This document shows positions 8,120-17,184 of a stretch of DNA of 41,706 nucleotides, one piece after another. Origin of the DNA: Sulfurovum sp. 16-42-52 (GTDB lineage: Bacteria > Campylobacterota > Campylobacteria > Campylobacterales > Sulfurovaceae); the NCBI GenBank assembly GCA_002281755.1, contig NCHB01000012.1:1-41706 (forward strand), read 5' to 3'. The notes beneath the pieces were generated by a model that was not told where the DNA came from, searched no databases, and was given only the letters and a program-made list of their open reading frames with translations. A program made the translations under genes and the position numbers. How positions within the stretch are numbered: position 1 is the first letter of the stretch; every line of letters begins with the position of its first letter.

Positions 8120-8916
8120 GTGCTACATACCATAGTGTTTTAACCATCGCAGGAAGCGACTCAGGCGGCTGTGCCGGCATACAGGCAGACATCAAAAGCA
8201 TCTCTGCAAACGGCGGGTACGCAGCCTCTGTCATCACTGCAACGACTGCGCAGAACACGCAAGGAGTCACGGACATCCATGCTATCCCCATACCGCACAT
8301 TATCGCACAAATGGAAGCGGTTTTAAGTGATATCGATTTTGGCGCGGTCAAGATAGGGATGCTGCACTCCAGTGAAGTGATAGAAGCCGTACAACAAACG
8401 CTGGCAAAATATGCTGTGAAAAACATCATTCTTGACCCTGTGATGGTAGCCACTTCTGGGGACAATCTCATTGATGATGTCGCCATTGAACGGCTCAAGG
8501 CATTTTTGCCCCACGTGATGCTCGTCACCCCCAACATACCAGAAGCACAGGTCCTCATAGGTCACACCATAGACTTGAACAATCTTGAAGCAAGTGCCAA
8601 GGAGATAGGTGAGACATACAAGGTCTCGGTACTGCTTAAAGGCGGTCATTTGGAATTCACAGATACCATGACCGATGCACTCTACAATCACGCAACAGGT
8701 ACAGTCACACTCATCAAAAATCAAGCCATCGACACCATCAACACCCACGGCACAGGATGCAGCCTCTCTTCAAGCATCGCTACGTTTATCGCTTTGGGTG
8801 AGAGTTTGGAGGAGGCTACCATCAAAGGATGTGCATACCTCAACAAAGCCATAGCAGAGGGCAAAGACAAAGTCTTGGGTAAAGGACATGGTCCTGTCAA
8901 TCATTTTGGACTTTAA
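8116..8916 (+). CDS. thiD: Hydroxymethylpyrimidine / HMP-phosphate kinase ThiD
   Basis: A 266-residue ribokinase-fold enzyme that phosphorylates HMP and then HMP-P to HMP-PP for thiamin synthesis. It shows the N-terminal LTIAGSDSGGCAGIQADI substrate-binding motif and the C-terminal anion-hole motif GTGCSLSSSIATF. The reading frame is open 15 codons further upstream, but the ATG at 8116 is the right start: it overlaps the tenA stop (ATGA), and a GGAG site lies 11 bases upstream. The stop codon abuts the ATG of the following transporter directly. Confidence 0.95.
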   Translation: MSATYHSVLTIAGSDSGGCAGIQADIKSISANGGYAASVITATTAQNTQGVTDIHAIPIPHIIAQMEAVLSDIDFGAVKIGMLHSSEVIEAVQQTLAKYAVKNIILDPVMVATSGDNLIDDVAIERLKAFLPHVMLVTPNIPEAQVLIGHTIDLNNLEASAKEIGETYKVSVLLKGGHLEFTDTMTDALYNHATGTVTLIKNQAIDTINTHGTGCSLSSSIATFIALGESLEEATIKGCAYLNKAIAEGKDKVLGKGHGPVNHFGL

Positions 8917-10050
8917 ATGACATCTTCTGTCTCAAAAAATATCCAGATATCTCTCTTACTTGTCGCCACGCTAGGTGTGATGTCCGGCATCACCGTGGTC
9001 TCTTCTTTACCCCTCATTAGCCATACATTTGCAGCAATACCCCATATCGAGTTTCTGTCCAAACTGATGCTCACCATCCCCTCCATTATCATCGCACTCT
9101 TTGCACCGTTTGCAGGACACATCGTCGATAAATTTGGACGGCTCAAACCGCTCTATGCAGGCATCATCCTCTTCATCTTAGGAGGAAGTTCGGGATTTTA
9201 TCTACATGATTTTTATGTTATTTTGGTTGGTCGCGCCATTTTAGGGTTTGGTGTTGCACTCATCATGACCAGCTCTACTGCACTTGTGGGAGACTACTTC
9301 AGTGAGCATGCACGACACAAGTTTATGTCCAAGCAAGGTTTGGCTGTCGGCATGGGTGGCATTCTCTTCATTACTACAGGGGGTTTGTTGGCTCAGATGC
9401 ATTGGTCTTACCCTTTTGCCATCTATCTTGTACCCCTACTTTTTTTACCCTTCTTGCTCAAGTCTCTTTATGAGCCGCCCAAACCAACCCATCTGCCTGA
9501 GCAAGAACTCGAAGCCAAACTTCTACCCGTCTATCTTACGGGGTTTTTCGTCATGGTACTGTTTTATATGCTTCCCACCCAACTGCCCTATCTCATCGTC
9601 AACACCTTGGGAGGCAAACCCCAAACAGTCGGTTTTGTCATCGCAACGGCTATGACATTTAACGCACTCACTTCCATGCAGTATGCTAAAATCAAAGCAA
9701 GACTGAGTTATGTGCAGATTTACAGTGCAACCTTTTTGCTTTTTGGATTGGGGCTGTATTTGTTTTCTCGTGCGCAGAGTATCGCCGAACTCTTTTGGGC
9801 AACTGCTCCCACAGGAATGGCGTTTGGGCTTCTACTTGTCAACACAAATGCATGGTTTCTCTCCCAAGTACCCCCAAGCAAACGCGGCCGTGCTTCGGGC
9901 TTACTCACCTCTAGCTTTTTTTTGGGTCAGTTTGCTTCCCCACTACTCTTCCAACCCATCGTCGCTCACTTTGGCATTCAAGGATTGTTTTTACTTGTAA
10001 GCGGTTTTGCTGTGTTCATTTCGGTGGTACTTTTTGTAAAAAGTCGTTGA
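8917..10050 (+). CDS. Major facilitator superfamily transporter (thiamin-locus)
   Basis: A 377-residue protein with about 12 membrane helices. The MFS loop 2-3 motif appears as GHIVDKFGRLKPLYAG (residues 67-82), and PPSKRGRASGLLTSSFFLGQ near residue 325 is the equivalent second-half signature. Its ATG follows the thiD stop with no base between, so it is surely translated with the thiamin salvage genes. That context suggests import or export of a thiamin-related pyrimidine, which is inference. By family alone it could equally be a drug-type exporter. Confidence 0.85.
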   Translation: MTSSVSKNIQISLLLVATLGVMSGITVVSSLPLISHTFAAIPHIEFLSKLMLTIPSIIIALFAPFAGHIVDKFGRLKPLYAGIILFILGGSSGFYLHDFYVILVGRAILGFGVALIMTSSTALVGDYFSEHARHKFMSKQGLAVGMGGILFITTGGLLAQMHWSYPFAIYLVPLLFLPFLLKSLYEPPKPTHLPEQELEAKLLPVYLTGFFVMVLFYMLPTQLPYLIVNTLGGKPQTVGFVIATAMTFNALTSMQYAKIKARLSYVQIYSATFLLFGLGLYLFSRAQSIAELFWATAPTGMAFGLLLVNTNAWFLSQVPPSKRGRASGLLTSSFFLGQFASPLLFQPIVAHFGIQGLFLLVSGFAVFISVVLFVKSR

Positions 10051-10072
10051 ATATTGCCGATTTATTCATAAC

Positions 10073-11389
10073 TTACGGTTGCTTCACCCACTGGCTCATT
10101 CCCCATTTATCGAGCGTTTTATCTGCCCATTCTATGCTTTTATCACTATGACAATTATTGCAGGCATTGGGAACCGCGTATTTTTGAGTCTCTTTTGGTG
10201 TGATAAACCCAAAGACATGCGCTCTAACCGTCAAAGGCGACTCTGGAAGATGTCTGCTTGTTTTAGGCATATGACACTCGATACAGCTTGAACCGTTGGA
10301 GTCGGCCTTGTGGTGCGTATGTTCTTCAAGTGTAGCCTGATGTGGTCCTATGGCTGAGCCAAGCGTATGGCACTTCATGCATACCGCATCACCCAAAGGT
10401 TTTGTGGTCGTACTGTTAAGCACATGTGGGTCGTGACAGTTGATGCAGGTAATGCCATGCTTGTACATCATGGATTGAACAAACTCATTGCCTTGGGTAC
10501 GGTTTTTCTTGCCAACGCCATTGCCGTAAAATTCACCCGTTTCTTTACCTTCAAAAGGTGCAGGCATCTTGTAGGGATGCAAAGGTTTACCCGGTTCATA
10601 CCCTTTTGGGTAGTCACGTACATCTCCAAAGAGTGCTGCCAAACTTGTATGTTCCATGCGCTTGTCGCGGTTACGCATATGGCACTGCAAACACACTTCA
10701 GTGGCACGCTTTGGGTCTGAACTGCTTGCTACATACAGTGGATTCACTTCTGGATCTTCGACATGACTGCTGGCAGGTCCATGACAGGATTCGCAAGAGA
10801 TAGCAGGCTCTGTACGCTTCCCTTGGCTCATGTATCCCGTAAAATGGCACCCATCACAGGTTTTTGATGTACCGATGGCACTATTGTTATGCTCAAACCC
10901 ATTTTCATACCAGTCTTTATAGGTTTTATACCCTTGCCACTGTTTGGTTTGTGTGTTCCACTGATAATTTCCTACTACATAATCTTGCGTGCTGTTTATC
11001 TCTTTATGGAGCATATAACGTTGTTTGAACTTGCCCCCGATAGTAAATGCCACATCTTCTTTTTTAAAATTGGCTTCTTTGGGAAGCGTCGCAAAATCTC
11101 CTACAATCACCGCACTATTTTGATGTGGGTCTTGTATCATCTTGGAGTGATACGAAGCTTTCCATGCAGTATATTGCTCTTCATGGCACTTTTTACATTT
11201 TTGTGAGCCTACATAGGCAGCATCTTTTTGTGAAGTAGGTTGCACATCCAGATTATCTCTTACTTGCGCTTTACTGAGTTGTCCGACATAAGGAATGATT
11301 TTCCCGTGTTCCTGATAGAGTTTGTAGCCATAAAATGCTACCCATACTGCGATAACAGATAAAAATATAATGATGATTTTCTTTTGCAT
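10073..11389 (-). CDS. Octaheme c-type cytochrome with N-terminal signal anchor
   Basis: A 438-residue periplasmic electron carrier or oxidoreductase. Residues 4-20 form a signal anchor with no obvious cleavage site. Eight CxxCH heme sites lie at about residues 65, 178, 199, 233, 315, 337, 369 and 410. The start YVGSQKCKKCHEEQYTAWK is typical of cytochrome c554-like multiheme proteins. All eight are standard CxxCH, with no CxxCK, so it is not an ordinary octaheme nitrite reductase. I see no reason to call it a hydroxylamine oxidoreductase either. It lies 42 bases after a DedA gene on the same strand. No quinol dehydrogenase or maturation gene is nearby. Confidence 0.85.
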   Translation of the reverse strand: MQKKIIIIFLSVIAVWVAFYGYKLYQEHGKIIPYVGQLSKAQVRDNLDVQPTSQKDAAYVGSQKCKKCHEEQYTAWKASYHSKMIQDPHQNSAVIVGDFATLPKEANFKKEDVAFTIGGKFKQRYMLHKEINSTQDYVVGNYQWNTQTKQWQGYKTYKDWYENGFEHNNSAIGTSKTCDGCHFTGYMSQGKRTEPAISCESCHGPASSHVEDPEVNPLYVASSSDPKRATEVCLQCHMRNRDKRMEHTSLAALFGDVRDYPKGYEPGKPLHPYKMPAPFEGKETGEFYGNGVGKKNRTQGNEFVQSMMYKHGITCINCHDPHVLNSTTTKPLGDAVCMKCHTLGSAIGPHQATLEEHTHHKADSNGSSCIECHMPKTSRHLPESPLTVRAHVFGFITPKETQKYAVPNACNNCHSDKSIEWADKTLDKWGMSQWVKQP

Positions 11390-11431
11390 GGCATACCTTT
11401 TTTAGGTCAATTTACAACCATTTACCAAATA

Positions 11432-12118
11432 TTATGGCGTAATTTTTTGAGTAGCACGGTGAAAATAGTAAAATAATCCTCCACCCACCACAATGACAAA
11501 AGGCAATGCAAAATACCAGTGTGCTTTTGCCCAGACTATGAGCTGCAGAATCTGCTCACCAAAATACCACGCTAACAAAATAGTAATCGCCGCCCAGCAC
11601 CACGCGCTGATAAGATTGATAAAAGCAAAAGTCTTCGCATCATACCGTGTAAGACCGATGGAGATAGGAATAATGGTTCGCATCCCATACATATAGCGTT
11701 GCACAAAGATAATCGGCCATCCGTATTTTTTAAGCAAAAGGTGTGCCAAGGCAACCTTTCTTCTTTGACCTTTGAACTTTTTATGCACATACGGTTTGTT
11801 AAATCTACCGATATAAAAGTAAATCTGATCTCCGGCAAAGCCGCCAAGACCAGCTATAAATATGGCTAAAAAGAGATTCATATCTCCCGTATGGGACATA
11901 ATACCCGCCATAATCAACCCAGCCTCACCCTCAAGTATACTCCATACAAAAAGGATGATATACCCATGCGTTTTTAAGAGTTGTATAAACTTTTCTTCCA
12001 TGCCTTCACCTGGTGCATTGTAAAGCACATAGATGAGGAGCAAAGCAAAAGCCACTAAAATGGAGGCAAATATCTTTCCGGAATTTTTCTTGAGTATCTC
12101 TATAAGGCTATTTTGCAT
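11432..12118 (-). CDS. DedA-family (SNARE-associated, VTT domain) membrane protein
   Basis: A 228-residue integral membrane protein. It shows the DedA hallmarks: ILEGEAGLIMAGIMSH (about 61-76), GGFAGDQIYFYIGR (about 91-104) and the amphipathic FVQRYMYGMRTIIPISIGL (about 138-156). Some DedA proteins flip undecaprenyl-phosphate or phospholipids across the inner membrane. A GGA site precedes the ATG, and two TATAAT hexamers lie upstream on its strand. It is divergent from a polyprenyl-phosphate-sugar module (12.2-15 kb), a possible functional link through undecaprenyl-phosphate recycling, though only by proximity. Confidence 0.9.
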   Translation of the reverse strand: MQNSLIEILKKNSGKIFASILVAFALLLIYVLYNAPGEGMEEKFIQLLKTHGYIILFVWSILEGEAGLIMAGIMSHTGDMNLFLAIFIAGLGGFAGDQIYFYIGRFNKPYVHKKFKGQRRKVALAHLLLKKYGWPIIFVQRYMYGMRTIIPISIGLTRYDAKTFAFINLISAWCWAAITILLAWYFGEQILQLIVWAKAHWYFALPFVIVVGGGLFYYFHRATQKITP

Positions 12119-12236
12119 GGTGTTCCGATTGGATTTAAATTATAAGCCTATCATTATAGCGTGAGTGAACTAAAAACATTTTACGATTTTGGATATACTT
12201 CAAAGTTAAAATACCAAGCACCTATAAAGTATATAC

Positions 12237-13691
12237 ATGACAAAAACATCAAAATACCTATTCTATCTTTTAGCAGCCATCCTGCTTTCTCGTCTTATCT
12301 CCATGTTTCTTGTACCTCTGACAGATACCACCGAAGCACGGTATGCAGAGATGGCGAGGATCATGGCACAAACAGGGGACTACATCACACCCTACATTGA
12401 CTACAACATCCCTTTTTGGGGGAAACCCCCTTTGTCTTTTTGGGCGCAAGCACTCTTCATAGACTGCTTTGGCACCCATGAGTTTGTACCCCGTTTTCCA
12501 TCATGGCTGGCAGAGCTTGCGACTCTTGCACTTATCTTTAAGTTGCTCCTAACCATTGCCAACAGACACACTGCTTTATGGGGTTCGCTGATCTATGCAA
12601 GTACACTCCTTGCCTATGCGCTTATGGGTGCAGTGCTTACTGATCCTTTTTTAAACTTGGCACTCACACTGTGCTTTGTTGCGTTTATCATGGTTTTAAA
12701 AGAGCAAGGTGCTTACTGGGGGTATCTCTTTTTTGTAGGGCTCTCCATAGGACTTTTAGCCAAAGGTCCGCTTGTTCTGGTCATTACAGGTGGCACCATA
12801 GGGCTGTGGTTACTGTTCTCTACGAAACGATGGCGTGTTTTTGGGATGTACCCTTGGGTAAGAGGAGTAACTCTGATGCTTGTTCTTTCTTTGCCTTGGT
12901 ACATCATGGCGGAACTCAAAACACCAGGGTTTTTAAACTATTTTATCTTGGGTGAGCATTTTTACCGCTTCGTTGATCCGGGTTGGGCGGGTGATCTGTA
13001 TGGTTCAGCGCACAAAAGAGCACTGGGGACTATCTGGCTACACTTCTTGGCTGCTTCACTGCCATGGGGACTGATTGCGCTGGCTTTTATGTTTAAGCAT
13101 CTCTCTACCTCTAAGCCATTGCATCTTGTGCGTGAAGCTTTTGCTAAAGAAGACCATAGCTTTTATCTGATTTGGGCTCTTTTTCCGATGCTCTTTTTTA
13201 CCTTTTCTGGCAATGTTTTATGGACGTATGTCTTGCCTGCACTGGCTGCACTGGCTATCTTGCTCGCACTGTATCTGGGCCAAGATGAGCAGCCCCTCAC
13301 TGCACGGTATCCAAAAACATTCATCGCAACGACACTCTTTATCCCTTTGTTGGCAACAGGCGCCGTGCTTTACCTTTACAAAAATGACTACCGCTTACCC
13401 ACTGAGAAATATTTGGTTGAACACTATAGGACTCTCTCAGAAGGCAAAAAACCTCTCTACTGTTTAGGTGAGAAAAAATTCTCTGCACGCTACTACACCC
13501 ACGGCACAGCAAAAGAGATCACGCAAGAACAACTCAACACCCTGCTTACACAACAACAAGAAGGTTTTTACCTCAGCGTACCCAATGCCACACTCACCCA
13601 CATCCATCAGCTAGACAGGATCAAGGCAGAAGATTTGTATCAAAATAAACGTTTTACTTTGATTGAAGTCATGCCTAAAAAGACAAAATAA
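12237..13691 (+). CDS. ArnT-like glycosyltransferase (GT39/83 family)
   Basis: A 484-residue membrane enzyme with about 10-12 helices. It should transfer a sugar from a polyprenyl-phosphate carrier to an acceptor on the periplasmic face, such as lipid A, a glycan or a protein. The first periplasmic loop has the family motif DTTEARYAEMARIM (about residues 28-41), followed by GKPPLSFWAQ. The C-terminal 100 residues form a soluble domain. The ribosome-binding site is poor, but the start falls right before the first helix. The two genes after it supply the lipid-linked donor and probably its flippase. The acceptor and sugar cannot be deduced. Confidence 0.85.
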   Translation: MTKTSKYLFYLLAAILLSRLISMFLVPLTDTTEARYAEMARIMAQTGDYITPYIDYNIPFWGKPPLSFWAQALFIDCFGTHEFVPRFPSWLAELATLALIFKLLLTIANRHTALWGSLIYASTLLAYALMGAVLTDPFLNLALTLCFVAFIMVLKEQGAYWGYLFFVGLSIGLLAKGPLVLVITGGTIGLWLLFSTKRWRVFGMYPWVRGVTLMLVLSLPWYIMAELKTPGFLNYFILGEHFYRFVDPGWAGDLYGSAHKRALGTIWLHFLAASLPWGLIALAFMFKHLSTSKPLHLVREAFAKEDHSFYLIWALFPMLFFTFSGNVLWTYVLPALAALAILLALYLGQDEQPLTARYPKTFIATTLFIPLLATGAVLYLYKNDYRLPTEKYLVEHYRTLSEGKKPLYCLGEKKFSARYYTHGTAKEITQEQLNTLLTQQQEGFYLSVPNATLTHIHQLDRIKAEDLYQNKRFTLIEVMPKKTK

Positions 13692-13705
13692 AAGGAAAAC
13701 CCCAG

Positions 13706-14647
13706 ATGCAAACCAACAACACACCTCAACCCGTCATCTCCCTTGTTTGTCCGTGTTACAACGAAGAAGAAGTGATTGCGCTCTTTTTACAAGAAGTAGA
13801 GCCTATATTAAATGATATTGGCAAATCCTATGAGATTATTTTTGTCAATGACGGAAGTCGTGATGCTACGATGGAGGTGCTCTTAGATGCAAAACAACAC
13901 AACCCTTGCTTACGCATCATCAACCTCTCACGCAATTTTGGCAAAGAAGCGGCACTCACAGCGGGACTTGACTATGCAAGAGGTGAAGTGATTATCCCGA
14001 TGGATGTCGATCTTCAAGACCCACCCTCACTCCTAAAATCATTCATCAAAGAGTGGGAAAAAGGCTATGATGTGGTCTTGGCCAAACGTGTGGATCGCTC
14101 TTCAGACAGCCGTGCAAAGATACTCAGTGCCAAATACTTTTACAAAATCCATAAACGATTAGCCCATGTTGACATCCCCGAAAATGTAGGTGATTATCGT
14201 CTTATCACCAAAAAAGTACTCACAGCACTGCAACAACTACCCGAAAACCAGCGTTTCATGAAAGGTATCTTTGCATGGGTCGGATTTAAAACCACTGTCG
14301 TTGAGTACAAACGCGATAAACGACAAGCAGGCAGTACAAGTTTTAACGCATGGAAACTCTGGAATCTCGCACTTGAGGGCATCACTAGTTTTTCTACCGT
14401 ACCCTTACGCGTCTGGCTCTACCTGGGTACACTCATTTCTACCTTTGCATTTTTTTACGGCAGTTTTATTGTGATCAAAACCGTCATATTTGGCGTAGAC
14501 AGTCCGGGATATGCTTCCATCATGACAGCCATTTTGTTTTTAGGCGGTGTGCAGCTCATCGGTATTGGTGTCTTGGGTGAATATATCGGGCGTATGTATA
14601 TGGAGTCAAAAAGACGACCGACCTATATTGTCGAGGATGAATACTAA
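13706..14647 (+). CDS. GtrB/ArnC-type polyprenyl-phosphate glycosyltransferase (GT2)
   Basis: A 313-residue GT2 enzyme that loads a sugar from a nucleotide-sugar onto undecaprenyl-phosphate at the cytoplasmic face. The catalytic domain opens with VCPCYNEEEV and holds VNDGSRDAT and the metal-binding MDVDLQDPPSLL (about residues 95-108). Two C-terminal membrane helices (about 230-290) are typical of the DPM1/GtrB/ArnC group. An AAAGGAAAA site precedes the ATG, 14 bases after the GT39 gene. The donor sugar cannot be read from the sequence. Confidence 0.9.
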   Translation: MQTNNTPQPVISLVCPCYNEEEVIALFLQEVEPILNDIGKSYEIIFVNDGSRDATMEVLLDAKQHNPCLRIINLSRNFGKEAALTAGLDYARGEVIIPMDVDLQDPPSLLKSFIKEWEKGYDVVLAKRVDRSSDSRAKILSAKYFYKIHKRLAHVDIPENVGDYRLITKKVLTALQQLPENQRFMKGIFAWVGFKTTVVEYKRDKRQAGSTSFNAWKLWNLALEGITSFSTVPLRVWLYLGTLISTFAFFYGSFIVIKTVIFGVDSPGYASIMTAILFLGGVQLIGIGVLGEYIGRMYMESKRRPTYIVEDEY

Positions 14648-14652
14648 TATCC

Positions 14653-15030
14653 ATGATACAAAAGATAAGCTCTCATAAAATCCTCAGGTATGCCCTCATC
14701 GGTGCACTCTCAACCCTGATTCACATCATGATGGCATTTCTTACTATCTACTATGTGAACGATTCTGTTTTTATCTCTAACAGTGTGGGTTTTCTTTGCG
14801 CTTTTGGCTTTTCGTATTGGCTTCAGTCTGTTTTGGTTTTCAAACACCCTCTTTCTGTCCACAAAGCACTGAAGTATTTTGTGGTGCAGTTTGCTGCGCT
14901 TTTACTTTCCATGGGTGTTTCCTACCTAGCACCGCTAGATAACACCTATCTTAAAGTGCTTTTGGTTGTCATCATCCTGCCGTTATGCACGTATGCTATC
15001 CATCATCTTTGGACATTTTCGAAGCCATAA
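14653..15030 (+). CDS. GtrA-like lipid-linked sugar flippase
   Basis: A 125-residue protein made of four membrane helices. The family features are LRYALIGALSTLIHIMMAF at the start, FGFSYWLQSVLVFK in the middle and the C-terminal YAIHHLWTF. GtrA proteins are thought to flip the polyprenyl-phosphate-linked sugar made by GtrB. It begins 5 bases after the GT2 gene, closing a GT39-GT2-GtrA operon. It meets the convergent GyrI-like gene with four bases between stops and no obvious terminator. Confidence 0.88.
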   Translation: MIQKISSHKILRYALIGALSTLIHIMMAFLTIYYVNDSVFISNSVGFLCAFGFSYWLQSVLVFKHPLSVHKALKYFVVQFAALLLSMGVSYLAPLDNTYLKVLLVVIILPLCTYAIHHLWTFSKP

Positions 15031-15034
15031 CACA

Positions 15035-15478
15035 CTAAAAGTAATGCACCCCTATATAGACTGACACTTCATCCATTGAACTATAGACTTCAAAATCTGT
15101 CTCATACGCGCGTCTTTCATCCACGCTAGGGTCTTCAAAATACGCCCAAATATGCTTCCAACACTCCATCACCGCTTCATGGAGTTCACCTTTGGCGGAA
15201 AACTTGAGGTATCTGCCTTCTTGGATTCTTACACTCCCCGTACAACCATCACAGCTACCTTCAACACCTACCAAGAAATCATACATCCCATTTAAGTCAG
15301 ACTCATAATGATGATACACACCATAATGCGGAAACGGCGGTGTGTAAGTGCCTATCAACTCACCCCAAAGTGCACCTATCTTGTGGGTCTCTGGGTTCAT
15401 CTCATCGGCATTAGAAGTTCTGATTTTGAGTCCACTTATTTGCTTACTAGCGATATCTACTTTTTCTATATGGGTCAT
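15035..15478 (-). CDS. GyrI-like / AraC effector-binding domain protein
   Basis: A 147-residue stand-alone small-molecule-binding domain with no DNA-binding part. It shows the double SHS2 pattern of GyrI-like proteins: a strand-rich start (KQISGLKIRTSN), the IGALWGELIG helix, YHHYESDLNGMYDFLVGVE, and the closing FEVYSSMDEVSVYIGVHYF. Such proteins bind or hydrolyse small toxic or planar molecules. It is last in a minus-strand run with the ArsC/Spx-like protein and nhaA, 10 bases after the former. The role is not assignable. Confidence 0.75.
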   Translation of the reverse strand: MTHIEKVDIASKQISGLKIRTSNADEMNPETHKIGALWGELIGTYTPPFPHYGVYHHYESDLNGMYDFLVGVEGSCDGCTGSVRIQEGRYLKFSAKGELHEAVMECWKHIWAYFEDPSVDERRAYETDFEVYSSMDEVSVYIGVHYF

Positions 15479-15488
15479 AACTCAGACT

Positions 15489-15827
15489 TTAAAAGGTATC
15501 CGCATACTGCTCTTCATTATATCCGACTAAGACCTTGCCTTCATCATACTCGATAACAGGTCGCTTGATGAGATAGTTCTCTTTTACCATCCATAGAATC
15601 TTGCCTTCATCATCCAGATTGAGCTCTTTGAGTTTGAGGTCTCTGTACTTCGTGCCTTTGGCATTAAAAAGGAGTGCCAAGTCAACCTTGGTGAGCCAGT
15701 CACGTATCTTTGCTTCATCTACCTTTTCTTTTTTGTAGTCGACAAAATCAAACGCGATGTCTTTGTCTTTCATAAATTTGATTGCCTTGCCTACACTTGA
15801 GCAGGTCTTAATCCCGTACATGGTCAT
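15489..15827 (-). CDS. ArsC/Spx/YffB-family protein
   Basis: About 112 residues with the thioredoxin-like ArsC fold. The single active-site cysteine sits in MYGIKTCSSVGKAIKF. It lacks the second cysteine of Spx and resembles YffB, whose substrate is unclear; glutathione-linked thiol chemistry has been suggested. The C-terminal half has LLIKRP-like ENYLIKRPVIEYDEGKVLVGY, the usual arginine-containing motif. ATG codons exist at 15833, 15827 and 15821. I chose 15827 because AAGGA lies 7 bases before it but only about 2 bases before 15833. Confidence 0.8.
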   Translation of the reverse strand: MTMYGIKTCSSVGKAIKFMKDKDIAFDFVDYKKEKVDEAKIRDWLTKVDLALLFNAKGTKYRDLKLKELNLDDEGKILWMVKENYLIKRPVIEYDEGKVLVGYNEEQYADTF

Positions 15828-15845
15828 ACTCATATCCTTTGTAAA

Positions 15846-17180
15846 TTAGTTGCTTGCTTTGGCGACAAACCTCAGCCATGCATACCCAAATAGTCCTGCA
15901 AATAAAGAGGCTGCCAAGATGCCTACTTTAGCCTGAAAGATGAGTTCAGGATTGCTTGCAAATGCCAAATCTGCCACAAAGATAGACATCGTAAAGCCGA
16001 TGCCACCCAAAAAGGCTACACCAAAAATCTGGTTCATTGTGCTCTGTTTTGGAAGTGTCGCAATATTCAGCCGTATCGCCAGCCATGCTACACCAAAGAT
16101 ACCCAATACTTTACCCAGCACCAAACCTGCAATGATACCCAAAGAGACAGGTTTCAAGAGTGTCTCACCCATAGAACCAAAGTCGATGCTTATACCTGCA
16201 TTGGCAAGGGCAAACAGTGGAATGATGACGATAGAGACGGGAAGATGCAAGTCGTGTTCAAGTTTGGCTGCGGGCGTTTCAACACTACTGATTCTTTTTT
16301 TGATTTGTGTGAGTATCGCTTTTTGCGTCTCATTCATGGTATGAGCATCCACACAAGGCTGGGCATCAAACGCATCCAATAGATCTTCAAGCCCTGCTCT
16401 TAGATTGTGCGGGTCTCTTTTGGGCATAGAGGGGATAGAGAGTGCGGCGATGATCCCGGCGATGGTAGCATGTACCCCTGATTGGAGCATGAAAAACCAC
16501 ATCACGACCCCTACCATAAAATACGGTAACACTCTGCGGATACCCAAGCGGTTCATCAAGATCATAAGTAAAAACATGACTCCGGCTAAAGCCAAAGGAG
16601 TGATAGCGATCTGTTCAGTGTAAAAAAGTGCTATCACCACCACAGCCCCCAAGTCATCGACAATCGCCAACGCCACCAAGAAAGTCACCAACGCAGGCGG
16701 CACGCGCTTACCCAAAATCACCAAAGCACTGATAGCAAAGGCAATATCCGTAGCCATCGGAATGCCCCAGCCAGCTTCACCTGGAGAGCCTGCATTGATA
16801 CCCATATAGATTAGTGCCGGCATCGCCATACCGCCTAAAGCAGCCAAGATAGGAAGAATCGCCACTTTAAGGTCAGAAAGCTCCCCCACCGAGACTTCCC
16901 GTTTGATCTCCAACCCTATCATAAAAAAGAAAATTGCCATCAGGGCATCGTTTATCCAGTGGTGTATGCTGTGAGAAAGGCTCCACTCACCTACACTGAG
17001 TGCTATTTTAGTGTGCAAAAGATGTTCATAGCTCTGTGCAAGCGGTGAATTGGCAAGCAGCAGTGCAACAAGCGTCATACACAAAAGCACAATACCCGTT
17101 GTGGTCTGTGCATGTAAAAAAGCTTCAAAAGGTGTGATTATTTTTTCAAATTGCTTCTGCCACGGTGCGTAAATCTTCAT
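15846..17180 (-). CDS. nhaA: Na+/H+ antiporter NhaA
   Basis: A 444-residue inner-membrane antiporter that expels Na+ in exchange for protons and controls internal pH. It is recognised by the NhaA pattern IHHWINDALMAIFFFMIGLEIKRE and by ATDIAFAISALVILGKRVP followed by ALAIVDDLGAVVVIALFYTEQ, which holds the two adjacent transport aspartates. It is somewhat longer than E. coli NhaA because of a hydrophilic loop near residues 255-300. It starts four bases after the stop of a 54-codon membrane-protein gene, so the two are probably co-translated. Confidence 0.96.
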   Translation of the reverse strand: MKIYAPWQKQFEKIITPFEAFLHAQTTTGIVLLCMTLVALLLANSPLAQSYEHLLHTKIALSVGEWSLSHSIHHWINDALMAIFFFMIGLEIKREVSVGELSDLKVAILPILAALGGMAMPALIYMGINAGSPGEAGWGIPMATDIAFAISALVILGKRVPPALVTFLVALAIVDDLGAVVVIALFYTEQIAITPLALAGVMFLLMILMNRLGIRRVLPYFMVGVVMWFFMLQSGVHATIAGIIAALSIPSMPKRDPHNLRAGLEDLLDAFDAQPCVDAHTMNETQKAILTQIKKRISSVETPAAKLEHDLHLPVSIVIIPLFALANAGISIDFGSMGETLLKPVSLGIIAGLVLGKVLGIFGVAWLAIRLNIATLPKQSTMNQIFGVAFLGGIGFTMSIFVADLAFASNPELIFQAKVGILAASLFAGLFGYAWLRFVAKASN

Positions 17181-17184
17181 GGCT

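Noticed and set aside
10073-11389. Octaheme cytochrome as epsilon-type hydroxylamine oxidoreductase or nitrite reductase
   Set aside because: All eight sites are CxxCH with no CxxCK, and the spacing and N-terminus look c554-like. I see no specific catalytic motif.
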